A stretch of 64,000 nt of DNA from Paraburkholderia gardini (GCF_907164575.1 NZ_CAJQYY010000028.1:35005-99004); one strand, 5' to 3'; counted from the stretch's first letter, positions 16,709 through 24,844 are shown. Notes: generated by a model not told the origin, from the sequence alone. Made by a program: numbers and translations.

Positions 16709-16726
16709 GTGTCGGTGCCGTGACAG
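16709..16726 (-). promoter_or_regulatory. Candidate Pho box upstream of the PlcP-like gene
   Basis: Read on the minus strand: CTGTCAC, four bases, CCGACAC. The first half matches the PhoB half-site CTGTCAT at 6 of 7, the second at 4 of 7, with the correct 11-base period. It is 45 bases upstream of the plcP-like start. A second CTGTCAC occurs at 15708-15714 in the gap before the glycosyltransferase. Weak but position-appropriate. Confidence 0.3.
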
Positions 16727-16877
16727 TCACGAGAAGTTCTTATTACGGCGATACGTGCTCGTGTGTGTATTCACGCGCGTATTCATGAATCCGCCGCTGG
16801 CTTTGCAGGCGCGCCGCTCCGGTTGTGCATTGCAGCGATAACGGACCGCGTCGGGAAAGCCCCAGGTGGGCTTGCCT

Positions 16878-16905
16878 TGAAGTCATGTAATCGATTGCAT
16901 ATCCT
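16878..16905 (+). promoter_or_regulatory. Promoter of the LacI-type regulator gene
   Basis: TTGAAG (16878-16883), 16-base spacer, TATCCT (16900-16905). The spacer is filled by one LacI-type operator and a second lies at the predicted start site, as expected for autorepression. Confidence 0.45.
16886..16899. promoter_or_regulatory. LacI-family operator in the promoter spacer
   Basis: TGTAATCGATTGCA fits the general LacI-family pattern TGNAANCGNTTNCA at every fixed position. It lies 8 bases from the second operator and within the predicted promoter. Confidence 0.5.
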
Positions 16906-16906
16906 C

Positions 16907-16918
16907 TGAAACGTTTCA
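16907..16918. promoter_or_regulatory. LacI-family operator, perfect palindrome
   Basis: TGAAACGTTTCA is a perfect 12-base palindrome with the central CG of LacI-family sites; its core GAAACGTTTC equals that of RbsR-type operators. It is repeated with one mismatch at 18024-18035 before the transporter genes, so it is probably the site of the regulator coded just downstream. Confidence 0.65.
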
Positions 16919-16950
16919 ATTCCCGTTTTTCCAGCAGGTTGACGGAATCC

Positions 16951-18015
16951 ATGGGTGAGGCCAACAGGTTGCTTCCAACACTGCGCGACGTTGCCAATGC
17001 GGCCGAAGTTTCGGTCGGCACGGCATCGAAGGTGCTGTCCGGCGCGCCCGGCGTTTCCGCGGCGCGGGCGCAACGCGTGTGGGACGCGGCACGCCGGCTG
17101 GGTTATCGCCGCAACGGCATCGCCGCCGACCTGCGTCGCGGCCGGCCGAGTTCGATCGGTTTCGTGCTGCCGGACCTCACGAACCAGTTCTTCGTCGATA
17201 TCGCGCGCGCGCTCGAAAACCACGCGCTCGAACACGGCTACCAGCTGATCATGGCGCACGCCGACGAAGACCCGGCGCGCGAAATGGAGCGCATCCGCTT
17301 TGTGATGTCGCGCCAGGTGGCGGGCATGATCATCATTCCGTGCCGCGGCTATGAACACGCGATCAAGGAAGCCCGCGAGTGCAACGTGCCGCTCGTGATG
17401 GCCGATCGCGTCGACGACACGTTTCCGGCGAATACCGTGACGACCGACAGCCACGGTGCGTCGCTCGACGGTACCGCTCATCTGGTCGCGCTGGGTCACA
17501 GGCGCATCGCGTTTCTCGTCAACACGCTCGATCTGGTGAATTCGAAGGAACGTGCGGACGGCTATATCGACGCGATGCGCCGCGCGGGGCTCGACAGCTT
17601 CATTCAGGTCGTCGAGTGCGGGATGACGGCCGCTGAAATCCACGCATCGACGCTCGACGTGCTGAGCGCGCCCGTGCGTCCAACGGCGCTCTTCGCCGCC
17701 GGCAATGTGACGACGCTCGGCGCATTGCGCGCGCTTCGGGACGCGAATCTGCGTCTGCCGGAAGACATTTCGCTGCTCTCGTTCGACGACGCGCCGTGGA
17801 TGTCGGTGTTGCGCCCGTATCTGAGTTCGATCCGCCAGCCGGTCGAAGCGATCGGACACGCGATCTGGCAGCTGATGCTGAAGCTTCTGAACGGCGAGCG
17901 GGGCGAGCCCGCGCATCTGACATTCAAGGCTGAACTGCTGGTGCGCGAGAGCACCGCGCGTGTGCCGGAAGACGTGCCCACGTTGCATCACCAGCAGGCG
18001 ACGGCGAGGCGCTGA
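16951..18015 (+). CDS. LacI-family transcriptional regulator
   Basis: Repressor of 354 residues. The N-terminal helix-turn-helix is LRDVANAAEVSVGTASKVLSG, followed by the hinge helix region RRNGIAADLRRGR and a periplasmic-binding-protein-like domain (SIGFVLPDLTNQFFVDIARALE onward) for a sugar effector. ATG at 16951 is used; an in-frame TTG at 16939 adds four residues. Two operator-like palindromes overlap its promoter, indicating autorepression, and a third lies between it and the ABC transporter genes that follow in the same direction. The effector is probably the sugar carried by that transporter; which sugar is unknown. Confidence 0.92.
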   Translation: MGEANRLLPTLRDVANAAEVSVGTASKVLSGAPGVSAARAQRVWDAARRLGYRRNGIAADLRRGRPSSIGFVLPDLTNQFFVDIARALENHALEHGYQLIMAHADEDPAREMERIRFVMSRQVAGMIIIPCRGYEHAIKEARECNVPLVMADRVDDTFPANTVTTDSHGASLDGTAHLVALGHRRIAFLVNTLDLVNSKERADGYIDAMRRAGLDSFIQVVECGMTAAEIHASTLDVLSAPVRPTALFAAGNVTTLGALRALRDANLRLPEDISLLSFDDAPWMSVLRPYLSSIRQPVEAIGHAIWQLMLKLLNGERGEPAHLTFKAELLVRESTARVPEDVPTLHHQQATARR

Positions 18016-18023
18016 AAGCGCAC

Positions 18024-18035
18024 TGGAACGTTTCA
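18024..18035. promoter_or_regulatory. LacI-family operator before the sugar ABC genes
   Basis: TGGAACGTTTCA differs at one base from the perfect palindrome at 16907-16918. It lies 90 bases upstream of the binding-protein gene, in the only gap before the transporter operon. Confidence 0.55.
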
Positions 18036-18124
18036 TTTTTTACGCAGCAGGGCACAGGGACGAGAGAGAAGGAGAGGGGCACACAACCGCGCATCACGTA
18101 ATGCGCAAATTATGGAGACAGTCG

Positions 18125-19081
18125 ATGAACCGCAACCGTCGCTTGATCACTGGCGCACTTGTCACGGCACCGTTTGCCGGGCTCGTGATGAAGGCTGGAT
18201 ACGTGCAGGCCCAGGGCAAGAAATATCGCTTCGGGTTTTCGCAGGTGACCACGGTCGAACCGTGGCGCGTCCAGTTCAACAAGGACATGAAAGCCGAAGC
18301 CGCGAAACATCCGAACGTCGAACTCGTGATCGCCGACGCCAACGATCGCACCGACAAGCAGAACGCCGACATGGAGAACTTCATCGCACAGAAGATGGAC
18401 GTGATCTTCATCTCGCCGAAGGAGTCGGCCGGGCTCACGGGCGTGGTCGAAAAAGCGTACAAGGCGGGCATCCCGGTGTTCGTGCTCGACCGGACCGTGA
18501 ACGGCGATGCGTACACGCAGTTCGTCGGCGGCGACAACACGCTGATCGGCAAGGGCATCGGCGAATTCATCGTCAAGACGACGGGCGGTCCGGGCGCGGC
18601 GAAAGGCAATATCGTCGAAGTGTGGGGCGGTTTTGGCGCGCAGGCTTCGCACGACCGGCACGACGGCGCGATGGCATTCATCGGCAAGGAGAAGGGGCTG
18701 AAGACCGTCGGCCAGCGCGTGGACTGCGACTGGAAGCAGGACAAGGCGTACGACTATATGAAGACGGTGCTGCGCGTGAATCCGCAGGTCGACGTGGTGT
18801 TCGCGCACAACGATCCGATGGCGTACGGCGCGTATCTCGCCGCGAAGGACGCGGGCGTCGAGAAGAAGATCAGGTTCGTCGGCGCGGACGGCTTGCCGAA
18901 CGAAGGCGCCGTGTGGGTCGAGAAGGGCATTCTGACGGCGACGTTCGTGTACCCGACGCCGGGTGCCGAGGGCCTGCGTCAGGCGCTCAGGATGCTTGCC
19001 GGCGAGAAGATTCCGAAGAAGGTGATCCTGCCGACGCAGGGCATTTTCGCGGACAACGCGAAGCAGTTCGTGGCCGGCTGA
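18125..19081 (+). CDS. Sugar ABC transporter substrate-binding protein
   Basis: Periplasmic binding protein of the ribose/galactofuranose class (Peripla_BP_4), 318 residues. ATG at 18125 follows GGAGACAG and starts a signal peptide of about 31 residues ending AGYVQAQG, with basic NRNRR at the N-terminus. Mature features: GFSQVTTVEPWR, DANDRTDKQNADMENFIAQ, DVIFISPKES, VFVLDRTV, AHNDPMAYGAY. The pattern resembles YtfQ and related aldose-binding proteins; the exact sugar cannot be fixed. First gene of the transporter operon, with the ATPase and permease following. Confidence 0.9.
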   Translation: MNRNRRLITGALVTAPFAGLVMKAGYVQAQGKKYRFGFSQVTTVEPWRVQFNKDMKAEAAKHPNVELVIADANDRTDKQNADMENFIAQKMDVIFISPKESAGLTGVVEKAYKAGIPVFVLDRTVNGDAYTQFVGGDNTLIGKGIGEFIVKTTGGPGAAKGNIVEVWGGFGAQASHDRHDGAMAFIGKEKGLKTVGQRVDCDWKQDKAYDYMKTVLRVNPQVDVVFAHNDPMAYGAYLAAKDAGVEKKIRFVGADGLPNEGAVWVEKGILTATFVYPTPGAEGLRQALRMLAGEKIPKKVILPTQGIFADNAKQFVAG

Positions 19082-19184
19082 GGTTGATGCAGGCACAAGC
19101 CGTGCGTGCCGCGGTCCTCGCATGATCGGACTGCGCACGCTTCGCAACGCTGACCCGACTCAACCGACGAGGCGAACGGCTTTC

Positions 19185-20768
19185 ATGATGCAACACGCAG
19201 CAGGCGGTCACACCACGCGCGAAGCGCAACGCTCCACGCCGCCACTTTCGCACGAAGGTGCGGCGGTGCCGCTCGTCGCGGCATCACGCATTTCGATTGC
19301 GTTCAGCGGCAGCGCGGCGCTCACCGACATCGACTTCGATATCGCTGCGGGCGAGGTGCATGCGCTCGTCGGCGAAAACGGCGCGGGCAAGTCGAGCCTG
19401 ATGAAGATTCTCGGCGGCCTGTATCTGCCGGACGCGGGCACGATCGCCGTCGCGGGCACACCCGTCGCGTTCAGAACCAGCGCCGATGCGATGGACGCCG
19501 GCATCGCGATCATTCATCAGGAACTGAATCTGGTCGACAGTCTTTCTGTCGTCGACAACCTTTTTCTCGGCAAGGAAATCACCACGCGCTTCGGTTTTCC
19601 CAACCATGCCGCGATGCGTGCGAAAGCGCGTGAAGTGCTGGCGCAACTCGGCTTCAGGCCCGCGCCTGATGCGCTCGTGGGGCCGCTGCGCATCGGCGAA
19701 AAGCAGCTGATCGAAATCGCGAAGGCGCTGCTCGCCGACGCGCGCGTGCTGATCATGGACGAGCCGACGTCCGCGCTCTCCGACACCGAAACGCAGGCGC
19801 TGTCCGTTCTCGTGCGCGAACTGCGCGAGCGCGGCATGGGCATCGTCCTGATCAGCCATCGTCTGCAGGAGGTCTTCGATCTTGCCGATCGCGTCACCGT
19901 GCTGCGCGACGGCCGGCATATCGCGACGCTGCCGATCGGCCGCGTCGAATCCGCCGAACAGCTCGTCTCGATGATGATCGGCAAGAACTTCGTCACGCCG
20001 CATCGCGAGGCGGGCGAACTGCGCGCCGCCGCCGACACGATGATCGCCGTGCGCGATCTGACGCTGCACGGCGATCATCGTCCGGTTGTCGATCACGTGT
20101 CGTTCGAGGTGCGGCAGGGCGAAGTGTTCGGTCTGTCGGGACTGCTCGGCGCGGGCAAGACGGAGATTCTGGAAACGCTCTTCGGCGTGTCGTCGTATCG
20201 CGTGGAAGGCGCAATCGAAATCGGCCCTTCGCGGCGTGCGTTCACGACGCCCGCGGCCGCAGTCGAAGCCGGCGTCGCGTTTGTCACCGAAGACCGCAAG
20301 AAAGACGGCCTCTTGCCCGAGCATTCGGTGGAAGCGAACTTCGTGCTGCCGAGCCTTGCGCGTGTCGACGGCTTTCCGTTCTACCGGCGCCGTGCGATCG
20401 CACGGCGCGTGACAGCACAGGCGAAGGCGTCGAACGTGAAATGCGGCGGCGTCGCGCAGACCGTCACGACGCTCTCGGGCGGCAACCAGCAGAAGCTCAT
20501 CATCGGCAAATGGCTGATGACGCAGCCCGATATCCTGCTGCTCGACGAGCCCACGCGCGGCGTCGACGTGGCCGCCAAATCGGAAATCTACAGCCAGATC
20601 CTGCAGGCGGCGCGCGCCGGCCTGACGGTCGTCGTCGCGAGCTCGGAGATCGACGAGCTGATGCTGATGTGCGACCGCATTCTCGTGCTGTGTGAAGGAC
20701 GCGCGGCCGGCGTGCTGGAGCGCGAGGCGTTTTCCGCCGGACAGCTCGTGAAGCTGGCCTCGCCTTGA
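19185..20768 (+). CDS. Sugar ABC transporter ATP-binding protein (two domains)
   Basis: Cytoplasmic ATPase with two fused nucleotide-binding domains, as in RbsA, XylG and YtfR. Domain 1: Walker A GENGAGKSS, Walker B VLIMDEPTSAL, with a degenerate signature LRIGEKQ. Domain 2: shortened Walker A GLLGAGKTE, signature LSGGNQQK, Walker B ILLLDEPTRGVD. ATG at 19185 gives 527 residues and has GAGGCGAA upstream; ATG at 19122 would add 21 residues of no clear homology. One full signature in two domains is normal for this family. The permease gene follows after 19 bases. Confidence 0.93.
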   Translation: MMQHAAGGHTTREAQRSTPPLSHEGAAVPLVAASRISIAFSGSAALTDIDFDIAAGEVHALVGENGAGKSSLMKILGGLYLPDAGTIAVAGTPVAFRTSADAMDAGIAIIHQELNLVDSLSVVDNLFLGKEITTRFGFPNHAAMRAKAREVLAQLGFRPAPDALVGPLRIGEKQLIEIAKALLADARVLIMDEPTSALSDTETQALSVLVRELRERGMGIVLISHRLQEVFDLADRVTVLRDGRHIATLPIGRVESAEQLVSMMIGKNFVTPHREAGELRAAADTMIAVRDLTLHGDHRPVVDHVSFEVRQGEVFGLSGLLGAGKTEILETLFGVSSYRVEGAIEIGPSRRAFTTPAAAVEAGVAFVTEDRKKDGLLPEHSVEANFVLPSLARVDGFPFYRRRAIARRVTAQAKASNVKCGGVAQTVTTLSGGNQQKLIIGKWLMTQPDILLLDEPTRGVDVAAKSEIYSQILQAARAGLTVVVASSEIDELMLMCDRILVLCEGRAAGVLEREAFSAGQLVKLASP

Positions 20769-20787
20769 TCGACCGGAGACAGAGAAC

Positions 20788-22140
20788 ATGCTGAAAGCGA
20801 ATGAACCGGCCCATAAGTCGACCCATGAGCCGGCCCTCGATACGCTGCCCGACCCGCGGCAACGACGCCTGCGGGCGTGGCTGACGAACGTCAAATACTA
20901 CCTGGGGCTGATCGTACTGATCGCGCTCGGTGCGCTGACCTCGCCGCATGCCGCGGACGGCAGCAATATCTTTCTGTCGGCGGCGAATTTCTCGGACGTG
21001 TTCCGTCAGGTCGCGAACGTCGGTGTGATGTCGGTCGGCATGACGCTCGTGATCATCACCGCCGGGATCGATCTGTCGGTCGGCTCGGTGATGGGCTTCG
21101 GCAGCGTGCTGACCGCGATCCTGCTGACGACGCCCGGCTCGAACACCGCGTCATGGACGGCGCTCGGGCTCGACGCGGTGAGCATCTTCATCATCGTCTG
21201 CGGGGTGGGCGGTTTGCTGGCGCGGCGCAAGCGTGCGAAAGGCGCTTCGGGTGTTCATGTGCGGCGCCACGGCCCGCGTATGGCGGTTGGGTTCGTCTGC
21301 GCGCTGCTTGCGTGTGCGTACGCATGGCATCAGTTGCCGGTCAAGGTTTCGCTGTGGACGGTCTTGTGGATGGTGCCGCTCGCGGGCCTTGCAATCGGCG
21401 CGCTGAACGGCTGGATCATCACGCGTGGCAGGATGCAGCCGTTCATCGTGACGCTGGCCGCGATGGTCGGCGTGATGGGCGTGGCGCGTCTCGTGGCGGG
21501 GCAGGACACGGCCGTCTACTCGATCTACAGCGGCAGCAATGCGACCACGGACATTGAACTCCTGCGCGCGCTGCTGTTCGGCGTGGTGCCGGTGCCCACA
21601 CTCTTTTTCGTCGTGATCGCGCTAATCGCGGATTTCGTGCTGAACCGGACCGTGTTCGGCAAGTACCTGTACGCGATCGGCGGCAACGAGAAATGCGCGC
21701 GCATTTCCGGCCTCAAGGTCGATCGCAACAAGATCGCCGCGTACGCGATCTCCGGGATGCTGTCGGCGCTCGTCGGCGTGCTGTACGCGGCGCAATACCG
21801 GCAGGGCAAGGCGGACGCGGGCGTCGGCTGGGAGCTCGACGCGATCGCCGCGGTGGTGATCGGCGGCACGAGCCTGATGGGCGGCGTGGGACGGATTGCG
21901 GGAACGGTAGCCGGCGTGCTGATCTTCGGCTTTCTCGGCAACATCCTGCTGCTCAACAACATCGACAGCAACACGCAGCTCGTGATGAAAGGGCTGATCA
22001 TCGTGGTCGCCGTGTTCCTGCAGCAGACGCGCATGGATCCGCGGACGATGTTCGCGCGCCTCGGCGGTCGCAAGGGCGTGACGACGTCGCCGGCGCAGCG
22101 GCAGGCGTCGTCGTCAGGAAGCGCGGCGGAGAAGCGTTGA
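20788..22140 (+). CDS. Sugar ABC transporter permease with an enlarged central loop
   Basis: Inner-membrane permease of the RbsC type (BPD_transp_2), 450 residues against a usual 320-350. Conserved segments are present: TLVIITAGIDLSVGSVMG, NGWIITRGRMQPFIVTLA, GKYLYAIGGNEKCARISGL, ELDAIAAVVIGGTSLMGG. Between LSVGS and NGWII there are about 112 residues, some 65 more than in RbsC. The extra part holds a hydrophobic stretch, a basic loop (ARRKRAKGASGVHVRRHG) and another hydrophobic stretch, so it may add a helix pair. A polar C-terminal tail ends the protein. Last gene of the operon; GGAGA precedes the start. Confidence 0.92.
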   Translation: MLKANEPAHKSTHEPALDTLPDPRQRRLRAWLTNVKYYLGLIVLIALGALTSPHAADGSNIFLSAANFSDVFRQVANVGVMSVGMTLVIITAGIDLSVGSVMGFGSVLTAILLTTPGSNTASWTALGLDAVSIFIIVCGVGGLLARRKRAKGASGVHVRRHGPRMAVGFVCALLACAYAWHQLPVKVSLWTVLWMVPLAGLAIGALNGWIITRGRMQPFIVTLAAMVGVMGVARLVAGQDTAVYSIYSGSNATTDIELLRALLFGVVPVPTLFFVVIALIADFVLNRTVFGKYLYAIGGNEKCARISGLKVDRNKIAAYAISGMLSALVGVLYAAQYRQGKADAGVGWELDAIAAVVIGGTSLMGGVGRIAGTVAGVLIFGFLGNILLLNNIDSNTQLVMKGLIIVVAVFLQQTRMDPRTMFARLGGRKGVTTSPAQRQASSSGSAAEKR

Positions 22141-22181
22141 GGGGCGGCCTCGGGTGGGCGCGTGAGGTGAGGCGTGTGTAC

Positions 22182-22703
22182 CTAACGCGTGAGCTCGACG
22201 ATTCGCGTGCCGGCGAGCCGGTCGTGCAGGAACTGCCGGCTCGCGCCGAAACGACCGGTGGCGGCCCACAGCACGAACCAGATTGCCGCGACGATGAGCG
22301 TTTGTGGCACCGCGAGACCCAGCAGCGGGTGCAGCGCGAGCGGCGGCAGGAACCACAGCCACGCGAGCATGTAGCGCACGATCGCGCGCGGCGCCGACAC
22401 GGGCGCACCGTCGGCGCCGACGAGGCGCAGGCGCCAGGTTTTCATCGGCAGCGTCTGGCCGCCATGCGTCCAGAACCAGACGAAATACGCACCGACCACG
22501 AAACCCACCCAGGCGGCCAGCAGGTTGTGATGCGTGAGGCCGTTGCGTTGCTGCGTCAGCGTGCTGAACAGATAGCCGGCGAGGAACACGATGCCGAACA
22601 GGATCACGCCTTCGTAGAGCATTGTCGCCAGGCGGCGGCGCACGGTCGGCGCGGGTGTCGGGCGATCAGGGGTCAGGTCGGCGGTAGTGGACGGGCTGGA
22701 CAC
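22182..22703 (-). CDS. RDD-family membrane protein
   Basis: Membrane protein with an RDD domain, 173 residues from a GTG at 22703 (VSSPSTTADL). Seen: the typical RRRLATMLYEGVILFG start of the domain, GGQTLPMKTWRLRLV, and the closing FLHDRLAGTRIVE. The function is unknown. The GTG is 26 bases after the DUF3106 stop; an ATG at 22622 would start inside the domain and is less likely. The longer frame upstream is unconserved Arg-rich shadow sequence. Last gene of the ECF sigma operon. It converges on the sugar permease gene with no clear terminator between them. Confidence 0.85.
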   Translation of the reverse strand: MSSPSTTADLTPDRPTPAPTVRRRLATMLYEGVILFGIVFLAGYLFSTLTQQRNGLTHHNLLAAWVGFVVGAYFVWFWTHGGQTLPMKTWRLRLVGADGAPVSAPRAIVRYMLAWLWFLPPLALHPLLGLAVPQTLIVAAIWFVLWAATGRFGASRQFLHDRLAGTRIVELTR

Positions 22704-22728
22704 GGATCGTTGGACGTGGAGAAGGGGC

Positions 22729-23472
22729 TCAGGAGCCGTTGAAGATCGACGGCGCTTCGGCGGGCGAAACCGGTTGCGGCGTCGCGGGAACGAAGCTGCC
22801 GGCGGGTGTCGTGCCCGGCGGCAGGGCGACGGACGCGGGCAACGGCACGGCCGCAGCCGACGCCGGCGCGACGGCGCTCGCGCCACGCGCGTTCACCAGG
22901 CGGTCGATGTCCTTGACTTCGGATTTGCCGGTCGGCGGCGCGCTGACGACGGTCGGGCGGCGCTTGTGCTCGCTCGCGGCAAGCCGCTGCTTCTGTTCCT
23001 CCGGGAGTTGCTGGTAGGCCTTCCAGGCATTCCGGCGTGCCTCGCGTGGCAGTTCCTTCGACGCCTGATAGTTCTCCCGCGCGACACGCCGCTGCTCGGG
23101 CGTGATGCGGGTCCACTCGGTCATCTGCTCGTGGAGCCGCTTTTGCGCTTCAGGCGACATCTTTGCGTAACGTGACGCGATCTTGATCCATTTACGCTTG
23201 CGTGCATCGCTGAAGGTGTTCCACTGGCTGGCGAACGGCGCGAGCGCGACGCGCTCGGCTTCCGTGAGATGGGACCACGAAAGCGGGTTGTTGCTGGCGA
23301 TTCCCTGCAGATCGACGCCCAGCGATGGCGCGGACGACGAGGCTGGCGCACCGGCGACGGGCGCCGAAGCGGAAACAGGCTTTGGATTGAAACGTGGCCA
23401 GGTTGCGGCGAACGACACCAGCGCCGCGATCACGCATCCGGAGACAATGGCGAGGCCGCGCTTGTAACTCAC
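22729..23472 (-). CDS. DUF3106 protein, membrane anchored
   Basis: 247 residues with an N-terminal membrane segment (about 6-24, LAIVSGCVIAALVSFAATW), a Pro/Ala/Ser linker, a helical DUF3106 region (about 60-170) built of repeats such as LTEAERVALAPFASQW, LPEEQKQRLA and ITPEQRRVARENYQ, and an Ala/Pro-rich tail. It probably faces the periplasm. The repeated W- and Q-rich helical units recall CpxP/Spy-like or RsmA/RseA-sensor chaperone folds, but this is only a resemblance. It lies in the operon with an ECF sigma factor and DUF3619. Confidence 0.85.
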   Translation of the reverse strand: MSYKRGLAIVSGCVIAALVSFAATWPRFNPKPVSASAPVAGAPASSSAPSLGVDLQGIASNNPLSWSHLTEAERVALAPFASQWNTFSDARKRKWIKIASRYAKMSPEAQKRLHEQMTEWTRITPEQRRVARENYQASKELPREARRNAWKAYQQLPEEQKQRLAASEHKRRPTVVSAPPTGKSEVKDIDRLVNARGASAVAPASAAAVPLPASVALPPGTTPAGSFVPATPQPVSPAEAPSIFNGS

Positions 23473-23487
23473 CCGAACGGCCCCCGA

Positions 23488-23934
23488 TCAGCGCGCGCGC
23501 GACAGATACGCGTTGAACCCGTGATCCAGGTACGCGTTGAGCGGCAGATCGTCGCTCAGCATGGCGGCGTCGATATCGGCGAGTTCGGCGGTGCGCTGCA
23601 GGTCTTCCCAGTAGGCAATGCCCACGAGGCTCACGACCAGCGCGGCGAGCGGCCAGGCAAGCGCGAAACGGCGCAGCGGCGAGCGGCGCGGCTTGCCGGC
23701 AGTACCGGATTCCGGCGACGGCGCGTGAGCCGCCATGCCGGCGGCAGCGCCGGCGAACGCGGGCGCGAACACCGGCACCGTTGCCGGTTCGGGTTTCTTG
23801 CGGGCGAGCGCGGTCCGGCGCGCCGCGGCGAGCCGGTCGACGGTGGCGGACGGGAGAGCGGCAGTCGTTTCGTCGAGCGCACGACGCAGCTGCCGCGCAA
23901 ACTCGAGTTCTTTTGTATCGGGAGCGGAGCTCAT
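23488..23934 (-). CDS. DUF3619 protein, possible anti-sigma factor
   Basis: 148 residues: a soluble N-terminal helical part (about 1-88, starting KELEFARQLRRALDE), one predicted membrane helix (about 90-108, FALAWPLAALVVSLVGIAY) and a short C-terminal part. Its start overlaps the stop of the ECF sigma gene by 4 bases. A small single-span protein coupled directly to an ECF sigma factor is the usual arrangement of a membrane anti-sigma factor, so this is proposed here. There is no HxxxCxxC zinc motif, so it is not of the ZAS class. Confidence 0.85.
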   Translation of the reverse strand: MSSAPDTKELEFARQLRRALDETTAALPSATVDRLAAARRTALARKKPEPATVPVFAPAFAGAAAGMAAHAPSPESGTAGKPRRSPLRRFALAWPLAALVVSLVGIAYWEDLQRTAELADIDAAMLSDDLPLNAYLDHGFNAYLSRAR

Positions 23935-24494
23935 AGCGTGATTCCTTTGGCCCTGAGCGCTTGCGCCAGCGTGTGGGTGGCCCGCGAGCAGTGCGTTTTC
24001 ACACTTCCTTCGGAGCAGCCCATGGCGGCGGCGGTCTCAGCGACATCCATATCTTCCCAGTAACGCATGAGAAACGCCTCCCGTTGACGTGCAGGTAATT
24101 TCTGGATTTCTTCGTCTATCAGCTGCAGGACCTGTTCGCGCGCGAGGCGCTGCTCACTGCTCTCCGCCGCGGCCGATCCTTCCTGGGCTTCGAACGTTTC
24201 CAGCAGATCGAAATCGTCGTCATCGGCGCCGCCGAGCGAGGAAAACAGGCTGACCCACGTATTGCGCACCTTCTGCCGGCGGAAGTGATCGTGCATCGTA
24301 TTCTGGAGAATACGCTGAAACAAAAGGGGAAGTTCGGCTGGAGGACGGTCGCCGTATTTTTCGGCGAGCTTGATCATCGCGTCCTGCACGATGTCGAGCG
24401 CGGCGTCATCATCCCGCACGGCGTAGACCGTCTGCTTGAATGCGCGCCTCTCGACGCCCGCCAGAAAATCGGCGAGTTCCTTGTCTGATGCCAT
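23931..24494 (-). CDS. ECF-type RNA polymerase sigma factor
   Basis: 187 residues. Sigma-70 region 2 covers about 10-78 (FKQTVYAVRDDDAALDIVQDAMIKL, LFQRILQNTMHDHFRRQ) and region 4 about 125-180 (LPARQREAFLMRYWEDMDVAETAAAMGCSEGSVKTHCSRA); the linker between them is acidic (GADDDDFDLLE). It heads a minus-strand operon with DUF3619, DUF3106 and an RDD protein. The 4-base overlap with DUF3619 suggests that the two products act together. I could not find a convincing copy of its own promoter upstream. Confidence 0.93.
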   Translation of the reverse strand: MASDKELADFLAGVERRAFKQTVYAVRDDDAALDIVQDAMIKLAEKYGDRPPAELPLLFQRILQNTMHDHFRRQKVRNTWVSLFSSLGGADDDDFDLLETFEAQEGSAAAESSEQRLAREQVLQLIDEEIQKLPARQREAFLMRYWEDMDVAETAAAMGCSEGSVKTHCSRATHTLAQALRAKGITL

Positions 24495-24844
24495 CCGTTT
24501 GGGGGTCGGCGCAGCGGGCGTGCGCGTAATAGATCGAAAAATGTCGTAAAACCCGCGGATGCTAACAAACTTTTGCCCGCACCAGGGAAAAGAGGGCCAC
24601 CGCCGCTCACGACGGTAAAACGTGCCTGCCCGCTCCCCGGGGCATGCCGCGCCGCGGAAATATCTGCTTGACCAATATCGTGACAGCAGATATCGTCAGC
24701 GGTTCGCAACATAAGTGACTTGTCTCATTTGAGGTGTGGCCCAAGAAGCTCACCTGTCAAACTGGACGCGCCGCTTGAACCCGAGCCACAAGCCCGGCAG
24801 AGAGCACCCGATCAATTTTTTGCCGAAAATTCGAAAGGTGAACA
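24495..24844. other. Intergenic region between the ECF operon and ilvB
   Basis: 350 bases between divergent genes. It holds a probable ilvB promoter (24668-24696) and a 5' untranslated region of about 140 bases. I found no convincing leader peptide: the only small frame near the start site, from a GTG at 24715, has five codons. No tRNA, repeat or terminator was recognised. Confidence 0.6.
24668..24696 (+). promoter_or_regulatory. Probable ilvBHC promoter
   Basis: TTGACC (24668-24673), 17-base spacer, TATCGT (24691-24696). The -35 matches 5 of 6 and the -10 4 of 6. The start site would be near 24703. Confidence 0.5.

Noticed and set aside
24715..24732. A five-codon GTG frame upstream of ilvB as an attenuation leader peptide
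   Set aside because: Too short, no run of regulatory codons, and no paired terminator and antiterminator structures.
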